From Gracilariopsis chorda (taxonomy: Eukaryota; Rhodophyta; Florideophyceae; Gracilariales; Gracilariaceae), in contig NBIV01000253.1 in the NCBI GenBank assembly GCA_003194525.1, positions 49,118 through 113,117 of the forward strand: DNA of 64,000 nt, written 5' to 3'. The first letter of the stretch is position 1. Every line of letters begins with the position of its first letter. The notes beneath the pieces were generated by a model that worked only from the letters and a program-made list of their open reading frames with translations, did no database searches and was not told where the DNA came from. The translations under genes and the position numbers were made by a program. Shown piece by piece: positions 1 to 11,443 of this stretch.

Positions 1-602
1 AGAACTATCACTAGGTGATCGAGTACCACTATGTTGCTACACTCCCGATGAGGGACCAGCATCACCTTGGTTTGACGCTCCTGGCGTATGCTGCGCTGCT
101 GACGCTACAAGCTGGCTCACTTCATTCATACCAGGCGAAACTGGTGTACTCAGATTCAACATGTTAGCTCGAAATGCCGTGAATTCTGCGAATACCGCAA
201 ATGGCGGTGGAGCACTCTGCTGAGTTCTCAGATTCCAACCGGATGGTGGCACGGCTCCTGTAGCGGATGCTTCGGCTGCGGAGCCGAAGGGCAACCAATT
301 ATCTGGTGCACGCTCGTCAGCGGAGGCTGAGAGAGACCAGCAGAGCTGGAGGCACCCGGGAGAGGATTGGACGGAATGTTCGTTGGTATCCTCGGAGGAG
401 CTGATAATTGGTATTCCAAAGTATTATTCGAGTTCGAGTTTGACGCTTCGGATATCTGGTGTGTATGGCCTGATTTGCATGGAACAGGAATGTCGGAGGA
501 ATTCATCGTGAGTCTGTTATTTAAGCACTTTGCTGCCTGCAAGTTCCGCTCGAAGAGCGTGGGAACCCTCGGCTGAGGAGGGGGAGATGTTGTGCAACGC
601 AA
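1..602 (-). CDS. Possible partial, frameshifted minus-strand coding fragment, unknown product
   Basis: Two minus-strand open frames overlap near 228-294: an upstream one (602 to 228, Ser/Asn/Pro-rich) and a downstream one (294 to 37) in another frame that approaches the left edge. Together they could be the 5' part of one gene with a single-base frame break, reading off the window. The composition is low-complexity and Pro/Ser-rich; no domain, zinc knuckle or catalytic motif is visible. It may be a transposon Gag-like or linker segment, or chance open frame. I assign no function. Confidence 0.2.
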
Positions 603-3600
603 AATGTGTGGAAATCGCGATGATGCTACTCATAGGAGTGCCACGCGGTTACCGTGGCGTTTCTACAGTATATGAGTTGGAACCGTACGAGGTGATGCCC
701 ATGGGATAGTTTTCGGTGTGAAGTTTCAGCTAGGAAGGTAGGAATCTAGAATGCATTGCAGGATGAGTGGACGCGTGTGCGCGTGTGTGACAGCACCGTG
801 CTGTAGTGTTATGTTTTACTTGGGTTGATTCCTCAGGGTGCCTGACACTGGCCTGGCCACGTGTGTAGACCTGAGGAGGTGTGCACTCTTGTAGTTAATT
901 ATTATGATTTATTATGGTAGTGTACCTACTTAGGGGAGAGTGACTTCGTTATCGCGAGCACTATGTAAAGTTAACCCAAGAATTCGGTCATTCATAACTG
1001 TTCAGTTTGACCTAAGTTAACAGGCTCTGGATTTTGACGTCTTTGCGCCGTGTACTACTTCTCGGGGAGGGTCACCGCATTCGGTTTGCTCAATTTACCC
1101 GCTCGGTAAACCTACAAGTACTCTATGTTATAATTGTCATGTGGCATTTATTTACCGTGTGGTACTGGTATCGCCCCTGTATTGGGTAGTTTTTCCGATA
1201 CATCCCGTGCATGTGCACCCTCCGTCAGGTCTGTTTCCGCTTTCCGCACGACACGCCGAGTGGTTTTTTCCCGTCCTCGGAAGGCACCATTCACCCGGTA
1301 TATTCTAAACCGCCGCATCGCATGGCCCACTGGTCTCTGGTTTAACCGTCTTTCTGGCTCCGGGTCACCTTTCTTTATCCATTTCTGTGGTGAATCCAAA
1401 ATACATACGGAGTTATGCCCTTATTACGGGTATACAGAGGGCTCTGTCACTGGGTCTGCCTCCACAGAGAGCAATTTCCCCAACACCTTGAGTGCGATAC
1501 CCAACCTTCGGGATTTGCACTACTCCGCTCATTAGGAAAAGCACATATCAGAGTGATGACTCGATACAGAGAAACGTGGATTCGCGGAAACGTACAACAG
1601 AACTTGTAATGTATACAGTCTGGAGTTCTGTTGAAACAATACGCTCTTTCTCGTCAAGACGATTGATACGCCTCCGAGCATTTCCAGCCTAACAGGCGAA
1701 TATATTCTTACTGGCATTGCATCTTTCTTTTTCTCCATAGTGGAATCCTGGAGTTCCACCATCAATTGTGTCTTTGACACGACTTTCACATGTTTGCGTA
1801 GTGCTTTTGCCTTCATCTTAAAGGATTCGGAAAGTATACATGTCAGTCATCGATATAACTCTTCTGACATGTTCTTAAGCATAATAATTATCCTTATGCA
1901 TGCTATTCTTACTTACTGGTGGAAAGCCACAAATTTCTCCTGTAACTTCTCGACCATGGTATACAACATCCTCAATTGCTTCAGTAAATCCCAGCTGATG
2001 CAGTCTTAGTTCTTTGAATGATAATCAAGGATTGCGATCCAGGACATTGACTGTATTTCAATCGAAGAGATAGGTTGTTTCATGCTGATTGAACTACTGC
2101 ATCCTTTCTTGGCCTTCAAAAACGATTCCAAACAGGTTTCGTAATTATTTTCTTACTTTAAATACAAATCATCTATAATATTGTAATTCAGAAAGCAATT
2201 GAGACCACTAAATCCGGAAATACTCGCCACTCGCCTAGGTAGTTACTTGCGTATTGCTTTCGCACAAATAGGTCTCCCATCGTCTGCTTGAAACGAAGCA
2301 AAGAAGCGAATTGGAGCAGACCAAAGATCTTGCACTTAGAAGCAATCTAAAACACTTTCACCATCGCGTTCAGGGTTAGTGTGTGTCAACCTTGCATCAG
2401 CTACGCTAACTCTGCTACCACTTACGGCATAAGCCCAACAAAGGTTCGTTAATATGTTTCTGCGGCACAAATGTATATGCAAGACTCACAACATTGCTCA
2501 CGATCCACAAAAAAGTTTTATTGGCCTTCTAAAACTACAAAAATCTTTTACTAAGTCAAGCACAAGCCAAGACAGGTATGTGCTATCATGCCGTTCTGAA
2601 GCTTCGTAATTTGGCGATATCGTTACTACAGCTACTTTGAACACTGTTTTGATGCTTTGAAAACCAATGTTTGCCCTCTTTGAATGCAAACGAAAGTGAT
2701 ATAAAATGTTCTTTGTTCAATGATGCTTGCACTACTAACAAAGCATTATTCAGATACATCTGTGAGTTGGCTTAAAAACATATTTTTGGCGACCACAAAT
2801 GCGGCTTTTTGGCCTACCCATCTGTATATAGGTGTTATAACTGCCCATTGGACCCCCAAAAAACCTTGATTTTAATTTGATTTCTTTTATTTCTCAATTT
2901 ATTGGAAAACAATTGACATAATGGTATGCACAAGATAAATCTTAAAACAAAAAGTTTAGATGTTTATATTGTATCGAATAAGGAATGTAGAAATATTTTC
3001 ATTATATTTGACAAAATGTTTTAAACATCAATTCCAAATAGTTGCTATCAACATTTTGTTGATATGTAGAATACTGTTTGTGTTGCCATGGCTTCAAAGG
3101 AATAGGTTTTATTTATGAATGAGACCTTTGTCTAACCTACCTTAACATTTTTGGGACATTGGCAACCGCGTTAAAAACTCACTAAAATACATGAATATAA
3201 TCTTTTTCGCGCGCCTACTTGGCGTCCCATAATTCATGCAGAGCTATTACTAACGCAGTTTTTTGAAGTCCAAAGAGTTTTGGCAGTGAAAACTAAACTT
3301 TTTCGATGTTTCAAAACTGCGCTAACGGGCTTTGCACGGGGCTAAAGGTGTTTCCTCAACACCGCTTTCCTTGTTTTTAGATATAAAAGTTATGAACAAG
3401 TTATGTTGTTTACTTAAAAATTGGTTTTCGAAGGTCTTTGCTATCTGAAGCTTAAAAGTTGTATATGTTCAACTGGGTTACGTTTTAGCAGAGTGGTTAG
3501 ATTTTAAAGATTTGGTTACTCCAGAAAGCAACCAAACGTACGACTTTAGTAACATGCATTGCGTAACATTATTGTGCAAAAGTATTGCTCTTTGCAATAT

Positions 3601-3640
3601 CATGCAATGAGTACTGGGAATCGAGCAACGATACAGCACT
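603..3640. other. Intergenic DNA, no supported gene
   Basis: No reading frame here has recognisable domains. The segment 1134-1816 has short frames on both strands; the minus-strand ones are Arg/Lys-rich and could be a decayed transposase tail, but no motif supports this. From about 1860 to 3600 the DNA is AT-rich, with frequent stops in all frames and no visible repeat structure. Confidence 0.5.
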
Positions 3641-3774
3641 GTGAATGGACTGACTGTGGCCGCTCATTAGAACGAACCACAGGGTCAACACACTAGCCTT
3701 ATAGATATTGAATAAATAGACTGACCGTTCTTACTCTCCCCAGGGAAAATGAAGCGGACAGAGCGACAAGCGCT
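3641..3774. repeat. Dispersed repeat copy 1, empty-site paralogue of the mariner target
   Basis: This ~134 bp stretch matches 31083-31144 joined to 32709-32780. Shared blocks include AGAACGA(A/G)CCACAGGGTC, CACTAGCC, ATAGACTGACCGTTCT, CTCTCCCCAGGGAAA and GACAGAGCGACAAGCGCT. The second copy is interrupted by a Tc1/mariner element exactly where this one reads CACTAGCCTTATAGATAT, so this copy shows the unoccupied site. The nature of the repeat is unknown; it contains no coding frame. Confidence 0.8.
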
Positions 3775-4889
3775 CCATGGTAGCATCGCTGCGGGCATAC
3801 GACGGGCCTGAAAGCGATTATAGAATATAGGACATCGATAGTTGTTATCGATAGGCAGACAGTGGCGGCCACCGCAACAGTACACGCAAGAAAGTTGACC
3901 GTTCAGAGGTGTTTCAGCATTCACTGCTTATCAAAACCCACCTACGAGCTCAAAGAAGCTCGTCTCTTTGCCCTCCAAAAAGACCGGCTTCCCTAGCTGC
4001 ACTTCGAGCGCGCTATGGCTGCTCGGTGTTGCCATCCATACCCCTCACGGGCTTCTCTTTGCGTCTGCCTTTCTACGCGTGGGTTTTTTGTTTTTCCAAC
4101 CCATCCCGACTCTGCTACTCTTAACTCTGTTGTTATCGGCGCCGCCTGGCCGCAATTGGAATCAAACTACACCGGTTTTAACTTTTGGCTGGTTCTTCTC
4201 CTATCCTCGAGCTGCATCTCTCATACCACGAGCAGCCTGCGTCTTTACTCCGCGCCACCTCTACGCTGACCTATCATCAGCTTCCGCGTCTGGCTCACCT
4301 TTTCTTCCCCCAGCCCGCTTCTTCAGCACTGAACCACCAGCTTTTGCCTTTGGATTGCGTTCTCCGACCCTCTGAACTGCCTCCACCATACCACTGCCGG
4401 ACTTGCACCTTATTTGGCGTCACATCTTCTACCACCGCACACCACCTTCTGCCATTGAACCCCCCACTGATTCCACCATTGGGCCCCCCCGCCCAAGGAC
4501 ACCGACTTCCGCCTGTGAAGGCTCCCAGTGGTTTCCGCCTTTGCCTCCATTCACACCGGCTCCTGGTTTTGGCCTTCCCCTGCGGCTTCTGCCTTTGCCC
4601 CCCCCTTCCCCGTCTTCCGCCTTGGCCCCCCCGCCCGTCAATCTCTCTTCACGCCCTCACTGGTAACACCGTCTGCCTACCACAGAACCGTGCTTCCAGT
4701 GCGCAACATTTCGAAGTTCTGAACACAAGTTCTCACCTGTCCATACCCCACTAGGAATGTTGACTGTAAGACGAGATAATAAGTCCCAAATACGGCCTCT
4801 CCAGCCATTACCCATGCATGGAAGTTGGAGACTAGTCTCTCAAGAGTCTGCAAGCTGAGTACCGTAAGGGAACCAAAAGAGAACTTCAA
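3775..4889. other. Non-coding or unassigned C-rich DNA
   Basis: Several overlapping plus-strand frames (for example 4185-4754) are open because the strand is C-rich; they translate to Pro/Leu/Ser-rich low-complexity sequence without domains. I see no transposon ends or RNA gene. The right side approaches the 5' region of the copia-1 element. Confidence 0.4.
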
Positions 4890-5346
4890 CCAATCTGGTG
4901 GCGAGTAAACACACTAGATATCCTGCTCAGCTAGGATATGGCTGCGAACCGTCGGTGACAGAGTGTCTCATGGTTTAGCCTGGACTCCAATTACAGATAA
5001 ACAAGCAAATTGGAGCACGTTTGCCCAGCAAGTAACCTAAAGAGATCCGAGAGGGTAAACTGGTAAACACCTATCCTGCTGTTAGTTACCTCTCCTGGAC
5101 ATCCTGTACATTACACGAACCCTCGTTCTGGATTGCGCAGAAATTGGGCAGGCTGTTGAAAGCACATTTCACCGAGGTAGTTTTACTCGGAGCCAGGGGT
5201 TGAACTTTAGGGGTTTGGGAGGAGCATCTCCTGCCATTGGATCCGAACGTTCAAGAAGTAAAAGACGGATCCCTCCTCCAGTAGGACCTCTGTGAAGAAG
5301 TTTTATCTGGCTCCTTATCTGCTTCTCGCGGAGAGTTTATTTTGCG

Positions 5347-6105
5347 ATGGACATTGATAAAGATCACGAGACCAAACTTTTATATAGACTAAAGAGAAAT
5401 GACGACTACTACGCATGATACTCATACGCGCGAGCCCTCATGCATAGCTTGCAAGCATTATTCGTGCTCATGGAATCACGCTCAACTGATGGTAGCACGC
5501 AAGCACACAAGCGATGGGACGATGCCGATCGAAAAGCAAAATCGGCCATCGTAGAGAACTTGGGCACGCAGCCTATGGTCGCTGTCTCCGAGTTACTAGA
5601 ACGGGAGTACTGCTCTGCCTTAGAGATGGAGATGGAACTTGAGTCCAGACACAAGAAGGATAAAATTCAATCCAAAGTAAACCTCCGGCAGAAGCTAAGC
5701 ACCTTAACGTTTAAAGATGGTGAGGACATACAGAAACACCTCATTGACATGGAAACAACGTACTTGGAACTTGTCAGACTTGGTGATCCACTGACGGACA
5801 AAGAGTGATCTGCCACTCTGCTTCGCACCTTATTCGACTCACTCATGACCATAACACTACAAGCAGATGCTATGAACATGGAGTACAACAACGTAGTATC
5901 ACTTGTCCGTTCCGAGAATGATCGTCGGATACACAGAACCTCTATGTCCTCCTTAAGTACTAAAGTAACCAACAACGACAGCATTGATCAATACTCTGCG
6001 GCGAAAAAGTATACCATTCGGGGCAAGCACCCTTCTCGAAAAAGAAAGACAGGAGCACAGTCCTGGAAATACGGAAGAATAGGACACATCCGTTCTGAGT
6101 GCTGA
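5347..6105 (+). pseudogene. gag: Copia-1 gag pseudogene
   Basis: Starts at an ATG at 5347 and carries a Ty1/copia Gag-type region with the segments VNLRQKLSTL and DGEDIQKHL, which match the copia-2 copy (VNLRQRLSG, DGEEIQKHL). A TGA interrupts the frame near 5418, a stop ends the first block at 5808, and a further frame continues to 6105. The nucleocapsid knuckle is degenerate: copia-2 has CWNCGRFGHICVEC, whereas here it reads SWKYGRIGHIRSEC, so two of the three zinc cysteines are gone. The Gag is non-functional. It would have formed the shell of the virus-like particle. Confidence 0.8.
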
Positions 6106-6263
6106 TCACGAAAGAAGAACCATATGAACAAAGATAAGCAATGAAATCACCGTAACTCTAAGCGGATCATGAACCACCACAAAGAACAAAACAAAAAAAA
6201 CGAGGCAGAAACTGGGATACGCTCCGTAACCCACGACAAACAAATAACAGTCGTAACAACAGC

Positions 6264-7620
6264 GTGGAAAGTGGTCTCTACCGAGGTTTCGTTGCCATAG
6301 CAAATTCAAGTCTTCATTTTGATGACAGCAGACCAACATGGCTAGAATCAGGTGCAAGTAACGTCTTCGTCAAAGACAAGGAACTGTTGTGGGACTATCG
6401 ACCAAATAACTCACAAACGGTAAACACTTGTGACCATGCGTCTGATATAAAAGGCTTTGGAACAATGAAACTACCACTTGGGAATGGGATACTGTTACCT
6501 CCGAAGCATAAGCCATCCATCGACTCTAACCTCGTATCCCTCTCCGTGCTTTCCAGGCACGTAGACTTGCAAATTTCAAACAGCCAAGCGACTTCGATGT
6601 TCATCATCAAAGACTGCCCAACTGGCGAAGCACTTTACCCATCTACCTCAAGGGATGGAATTTACCCTTTGAAAAGTACCACGCCTCGCCCTCGTGCACA
6701 AACGGCACCACACGTTCTAGGAAACACTGAAAAGGACTGGCACGAGAAACTTGGACACACCGGTTGCGATAGGCTGCTGTCTTGCACCGAACAATGTGAT
6801 AGAGTACACAAACTCTCCGCGACAGAAATAAACAATGTGTTCCGTACCCCATGCATCGACGCTGGTACCAAAGGTGCTCCAATCACACAATCTGACTCGG
6901 TCGCGGAAGAGCCATTGGAACTAACACACACGGACCTCACCGGCCCCATAAAACCAAGCTCCCTACCATGTTGTAAGTACACACAAGTGTAAGCTCTGTT
7001 TACTTTCTCGACACAAAAACTCAGTTCTTCGAGTCAGTAAGTTGGTACAAGGCTCACACAGAGAATTAACTCTCTCCAAACCAGATATATCGCGTTCTCC
7101 TTGACGGGGCGGGTGAGAATATCTGTGACGACTTCGTCACCTATGCCATGGAGAAAGGGATGATAATCGAATTCACTCCACCGTATGCTCATCAATCAAA
7201 CGGTGTCGCGGAGAAAATCATCCAGGACTTGTGGAAGATGGCATGAACTTTCCTGTTCGCTTCAAAGTTGATTCAACAGCCATGGGAGGAAGCCATCTTT
7301 CATGCCAACTACCTAAAGAACCGCCTACCAAATTACTGAGTAGGAATGAAGGTCTCCTTCATACTATGGTTCAGACTAAATCCTTACTATACCAATATCC
7401 TAAAGTTCGGACAACAGGGACAGGCTTACATATATCTGTCCGAGAAAGTAGCGAACAAGAAGCTCCTACCTCGCGCTGTTCCAGGTCATTTTGTGGGGAT
7501 GCATAGCCCAAGAACTCTGTGAAGAGTCTACGTTCCCTCAATGGGAAAAGAAATAAAGTTCCGTGAGGCAGATTTCAAAGTGAACAAGGAAGCCCTTCTA
7601 TCAACGAACTAATAGAATTA
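6264..7620 (+). pseudogene. Copia-1 protease, pre-integrase and integrase remnant
   Basis: The frame at 6264-6992 contains the protease signature region TWLESGASNVFVKD, where the usual catalytic Asp is Glu. It continues to the GAG-pre-integrase motif WHEKLGHTGCDRLL and the integrase start HTDLTGPIKPS, which holds the first Asp of the DD35E triad. After a stop near 6992, the core resumes in another frame around 7085-7250: VLLDGAGENICDDF (second Asp) and PYAHQSNGVAEKIIQDLW (Glu). Multiple stops and frame changes make it a pseudogene. Neighbours are gag upstream and RT downstream. Confidence 0.8.
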
Positions 7621-7677
7621 ACTTCCCTTCTTCGTCACGAAGCCGAGAGAAGGATAGGGTAAGATGACGAAGAGAAT

Positions 7678-8307
7678 TTGGATGCCAATTTGGCGCATTG
7701 TTTGACTGCCAACTCTCACTTCAAAGATGTTAAGGATCATGGCAGAGTAGCTGAGAGCTTTGAGGAAGCAAAAGTCATGCCCAGGTGGGCAGAAGCAATC
7801 GACAGAGAATACAACGCCCTAGTGCAACGAGGAACGTGGAGGCCAGTAGATAGAAAACCAAGTATGAAGCCCTTATCCTTCTTTTGGAGATTCACAGTGA
7901 AATAATTGAGCTCTGATCCTCCACAGATCCCTCCGAAAGCACGCTGTGTAACACGGGGCAACTTACAACGTCCTTACTTGGACTTTGACCCCAAAGCCCT
8001 GTACCCTCCCGTCGGACGACAAGAGACTATCTGTCTTGTACTCTCCAAAGCTGCAGGCCAAGGCCTAATCTTAGAGGCGATGGACATAAGCAAAGCGTAC
8101 TTCTACGGGGATCTCGACGAGCTTATAATAATTGAGCAACCAAAACATGCCTCCGGATCCTCATTTGTCCCCGGCATATTATGCTTGCTGCTCAAATCTT
8201 TCTGTGAGGCACGAAGAGCTCGAACAATATGGGGCTAACTACTACATGAGGCACTATTATGACTAGGATTCACAAACTCTATTACGGACAGTCGCCTTCA
8301 CATATAT
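7678..8307 (+). pseudogene. Copia-1 reverse transcriptase, left half
   Basis: Copia RT blocks are visible: the lead-in WAEAIDREYNALVQRGTW, then LYPPVGRQETICLVL, then MDISKAYFYGDLDELI, which carries the first catalytic Asp in the usual copia context. A TAA at about 7903 and later stops interrupt it. The coding block ends abruptly at 8307, where the 5' LTR of element A begins. The RT palm sequence with VDD continues at 28991. This was RNA-dependent DNA polymerase for copy synthesis in virus-like particles. Confidence 0.85.
8303..8307. repeat. Target-site duplication of element A (left copy; right copy 28986-28990)
   Basis: TATAT precedes the LTR start TGAAGAGC and also follows the LTR end CACCACA. 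Five bases is the usual Ty3/gypsy length. The duplicated site lies within codons of the copia-1 RT. Confidence 0.85.
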
Positions 8308-9157
8308 TGAAGAGCATGCCTCGTAAGAGGGACATCTGGGGACTTGTTAATTTTCCCGGTCGCACCGGCTTTCATACATGTTCATACATGACTTTTCCCC
8401 GTGCCAGGTGGCACTGCCTGCGAGCAGGAGTTGGCCCGGTACACCAGTGGTACACGTGGAATACAGGCGTTGGCAAGGGTTGCAGGCAAGGATAGATATT
8501 GAACGGGTGGTTGTTATATATTTATTTAATTATCTATTTAATTAGTTATTACACTACGGAAGCTACACTACTTAGTGCGCCGGCCTCGCGGCCGCCGCAC
8601 CATTAAATCTTCCCCACCAAGGGTGTTCTACTCCAAGGACTTGGCTCTGAGCTCATTCGCCTTCGGCGGTACTCGACTCCATTCAGGAGAGATATCCCGT
8701 TGCCTACGGTGTGCTCAACCTTGCTCGCCAAGATACCCCTCTTGAGGATTGTTCCCATTGTTGTAGTTTCGCCCGTGTATACGGTATATTTCTCGGCAGT
8801 GCCGGGCCTCCCCCGAGTCACTCGCGTGACTCGTTGTCGTCCCTTTCCTTTGTCCCATTTCCCCATATTCCTTTATATTTCCCCTTTCCTATTTAGGATA
8901 GTTCCCGCTATCTGCGGTTCATACCGACATCTGTCGTGTGTACGCCACTGTGTGGAGTCATCCATCCTCACCAGAGTATTGCACTGTGTTACAGGGTTAC
9001 CTATTCACCTTCCTGCCCTAGTCGCGAAGGTTGACCTCGGTTTACACCCAACTTCGTCGTGTCATCCCTGGAAGGGCTCTTTCGCTGTGCTACCATCGTG
9101 AGAGGAACATCCCGAACGTCTTCGGCGTGTTTTCCCATCACTGGGCATTGCACCACC
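8308..9157 (+). repeat. 5' LTR of element A (850 bp)
   Basis: Begins TGAAGAGCATGCC and ends GCATTGCACCACC; the 3' LTR and element C both end CACCACA, so the last base here is probably mutated. It is collinear with 28130-28985. An AT-rich stretch near 8510-8565 and a C/T-rich tract near 8850-8900 are possible promoter or polyadenylation regions, unproven. Confidence 0.92.
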
Positions 9158-9160
9158 AAG

Positions 9161-9178
9161 TGGTCTCCCGACCTAGAA
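9161..9178 (+). other. Primer-binding site of element A
   Basis: TGGTCTCCCGACCTAGAA starts three bases after the LTR. The same sequence follows the LTRs of elements B (17751) and C (54727), and its first 17 bases follow the LTR at 52194. The reverse complement ends ...TCGGGAG-A-CCA, which implies a primer tRNA with C1:G72 and A73, as in eukaryotic tRNA-Tyr (inference). Confidence 0.8.
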
Positions 9179-9260
9179 GATTAAGCTCTGTATTACTCCT
9201 CATGGAGGTTTGATTCATTTACCCCGAACAATTCCGTGGTTCCCGTTTGAACGGTTTGTC

Positions 9261-11409
9261 ATGTCGAGGAAGCCTCTCGGACGCGGATCCGGCGATTACT
9301 CGCAGCCACTCCCACCAAGGTGGTGGCAACCCCGATGTTCAGCATCCTACCAGGATCCCGATAAGGGCTGGTTCTACCTTGGCTGCCAAGGTCGCTTCCC
9401 GCTCAACGGGCCAGGAACCGGAACCCCGGAATGATCCACCAGCTCTGCTGGACAACTTGACACCCAGTCCTGGGCCGCCTACAGCGGTTACTGCTGTCGC
9501 AGAAGTGCCCCCGCCATCTGGGGCCGTCGAGAAGAGCCAGGTGACTCGCCTGGACGAGCAGCTCCGTACGCTACGGACTGCTCACAACACCCTTGTCAAG
9601 GAATTTACCTCCTTCCGTGGAGTGATGGAGGCCAACCCTGTAAGGGATGTCGCAGAAGATCTCCGTTTAATACATTCGGACGTCAACACCTTGCTGGAAA
9701 GCTTTAGTGGACCCGCTACCTTCGTCGAAGGAATTGAGACCCGATTAGATCGAGTTAGGGCCCGTCTGGAGACGTTGGAGCAAACTGTCTTGACGGACCA
9801 ACCCGCAGCAGCGGAACATGGAGCTGTCTCCCAACGCGCCGAGCGCAGGGACCAGCGACAAGACCGCAAGAAGAGGAGATCCCGAAGAAAGAAATCTTCT
9901 CGGTCGCCACCGACTTCATCGGATTCTTCATCGAGTGACTCGGATAATTCCGAAAGCTCGGACTCCGAGGCTGGCAACACCCGCCGCAGGCGCACTTCCC
10001 GCTCCAAACGGTCATATGCCACCGAAGATGCAGTCCGCGCCGGAACTCGGGGTAAGAAGCACTCTGGTTTGAAGGAGTTGGAGCCAACGAACCCGATGTA
10101 TCGGAAGCTGCTGTCATACCGATACTATCGGTTAGAAGATACCTCTCTCGAGAGAAACGCCCGTGACACGGGTAGAGTGAGAGCTTGCATTAAGCGCATG
10201 CAGCTCTCACTCCGCAACCAGACTTTTTCTGGAGAAGACCCCATTCTGGTGTTGGATTTTCTCGCATGTTTCGTAGCAGAAGCCGATATACTCGGGATGA
10301 ATGAGGCTCAGGCCTACATTACACTACCGTACTTTTTACGGGGAATCGCTGAAGATCAGTTCAAATCTGTAAGAGGCTCAACTCGTGCCTTCGAAGGAGG
10401 GGTTAGCTGCTGGCCAGAAGCGTTGCAATACCTGCTACGGTCGTATGCAACTAGCATCGCGATTCAATCGGCAATCCTCGCTCTGCGAGACACCCGCCAG
10501 AAACCTGGGGAATTGGAAACCGATTACTCGGTACGCCTGAACAAGGGTTTCCACAGGTGTGGTAATGTTTATCCCGCTGCGGAGGCGTGCACGATGTTCA
10601 GTGATGGGCTGGACCCAGCCATCAAGAACCTAGTGATGAGGTACCGGGAAGACCGGCCTAAGCTCTCCTACTTGGAGTTGGTGCAGTACGCCCGCGCTGA
10701 AGGAGATGCACTGCGCGCCAGGACACCTCAACCGAGGGTAAGAACCACAAAAGCGTTGATGGTTCAGAACGAGTCCAACGCCCTCTCGCTTTTGGCGGAT
10801 GAGCCTCCCCAGAAGGGGTATGACAACGTACACATCGCTTACGGCGATGGCGTCTCAGTGCCGACTGAACTACCGTCAAACTTGGACGGGACGCAACCGA
10901 CGGATCGGGAAGATGAACTGTTGTATACAGGGAACAGAAGAGCTCAGGCGCCCCGCATACCGTATGCAAACGGATACACCCGCAATCAGCGGCCCGGTTG
11001 GGTGAACAACCGCTCCCCTGGAGTTGTGACCGATACTCGGAATGTGGACCCGCGTACCGCGGTGGTGGCCATATTATGTCACTTCTGTTACACATTTGGT
11101 CACACCTCACCACAGTGTCTGTGTTCTATCCAGGACCTCCCGAAGATTGTCCCCAATTACGAGGCGTTAACTCCACAGGAGAAGGCGTCAGTCCCGGCCG
11201 CCTCGTAGTTGCACGCCAAGTCAGACTTTTCGCACGCAGTGCCCTCACCTCTTTTCCGGAAAATGGCCCCGGCACCGCCGGCTAACAACCGTTCGCAGAC
11301 GATGGAAGTTGGTCCCGCACAAGCGGTTAAACGTGGTGATAACGGACAAGCTCTCGTATTCGAGGATCCTGAGCAACCAGCTCAGGAAAGCCCTGTTCAG
11401 GGAAACTAG
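9261..11409 (+). pseudogene. gag: Element A gag pseudogene
   Basis: The ATG at 9261 aligns with the intact element C Gag start (both begin MSR), but one extra base within about eight codons throws the rest out of frame. The main frame then runs open to a TAG at 11206-11208, where C has a Tyr codon, and continues to the native TAG at 11407-11409. It encodes an N-terminal helical region, a Lys/Arg-rich then Ser/Asp-rich linker (about 9850-10010), a Ty3-type capsid region (MQLSLRNQTFSGEDPILVLDF) and a CCHC zinc knuckle (CHFCYTFGHTSPQC, 11077-11118). Its native length would be about 715 residues. Confidence 0.88.
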
Positions 11410-11443
11410 CCGAGGGAGTCTCCCAATTGGGAGAGGCGTCCTC
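11400..11443 (+). promoter_or_regulatory. Candidate programmed -1 ribosomal frameshift signal, element A
   Basis: The gag codons CAG GGA AAC TAG contain the heptamer G GGA AAC (11400-11406), a known slippery pattern, directly before the gag stop. Five bases later comes a two-part hairpin: GAGG (11412-11415) pairs CCTC (11440-11443), and TCTCCC (11419-11424) pairs GGGAGA (11429-11434) around an AATT loop. A shift here enters the pol frame, which has no ATG of its own before the protease region. The stems are conserved in element C with a different loop. Function is inferred. Confidence 0.7.

Noticed and set aside
1134-1816. Overlapping frames on both strands, possibly a DNA-transposon transposase or FLYWCH-like fragment
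   Set aside because: No Cys/His or catalytic pattern could be aligned; the resemblance is only in basic composition.
4185-4754. 189-codon plus-strand frame
   Set aside because: Pro/Leu/Ser-rich low complexity in C-rich DNA, with several overlapping frames equally open; no domain.
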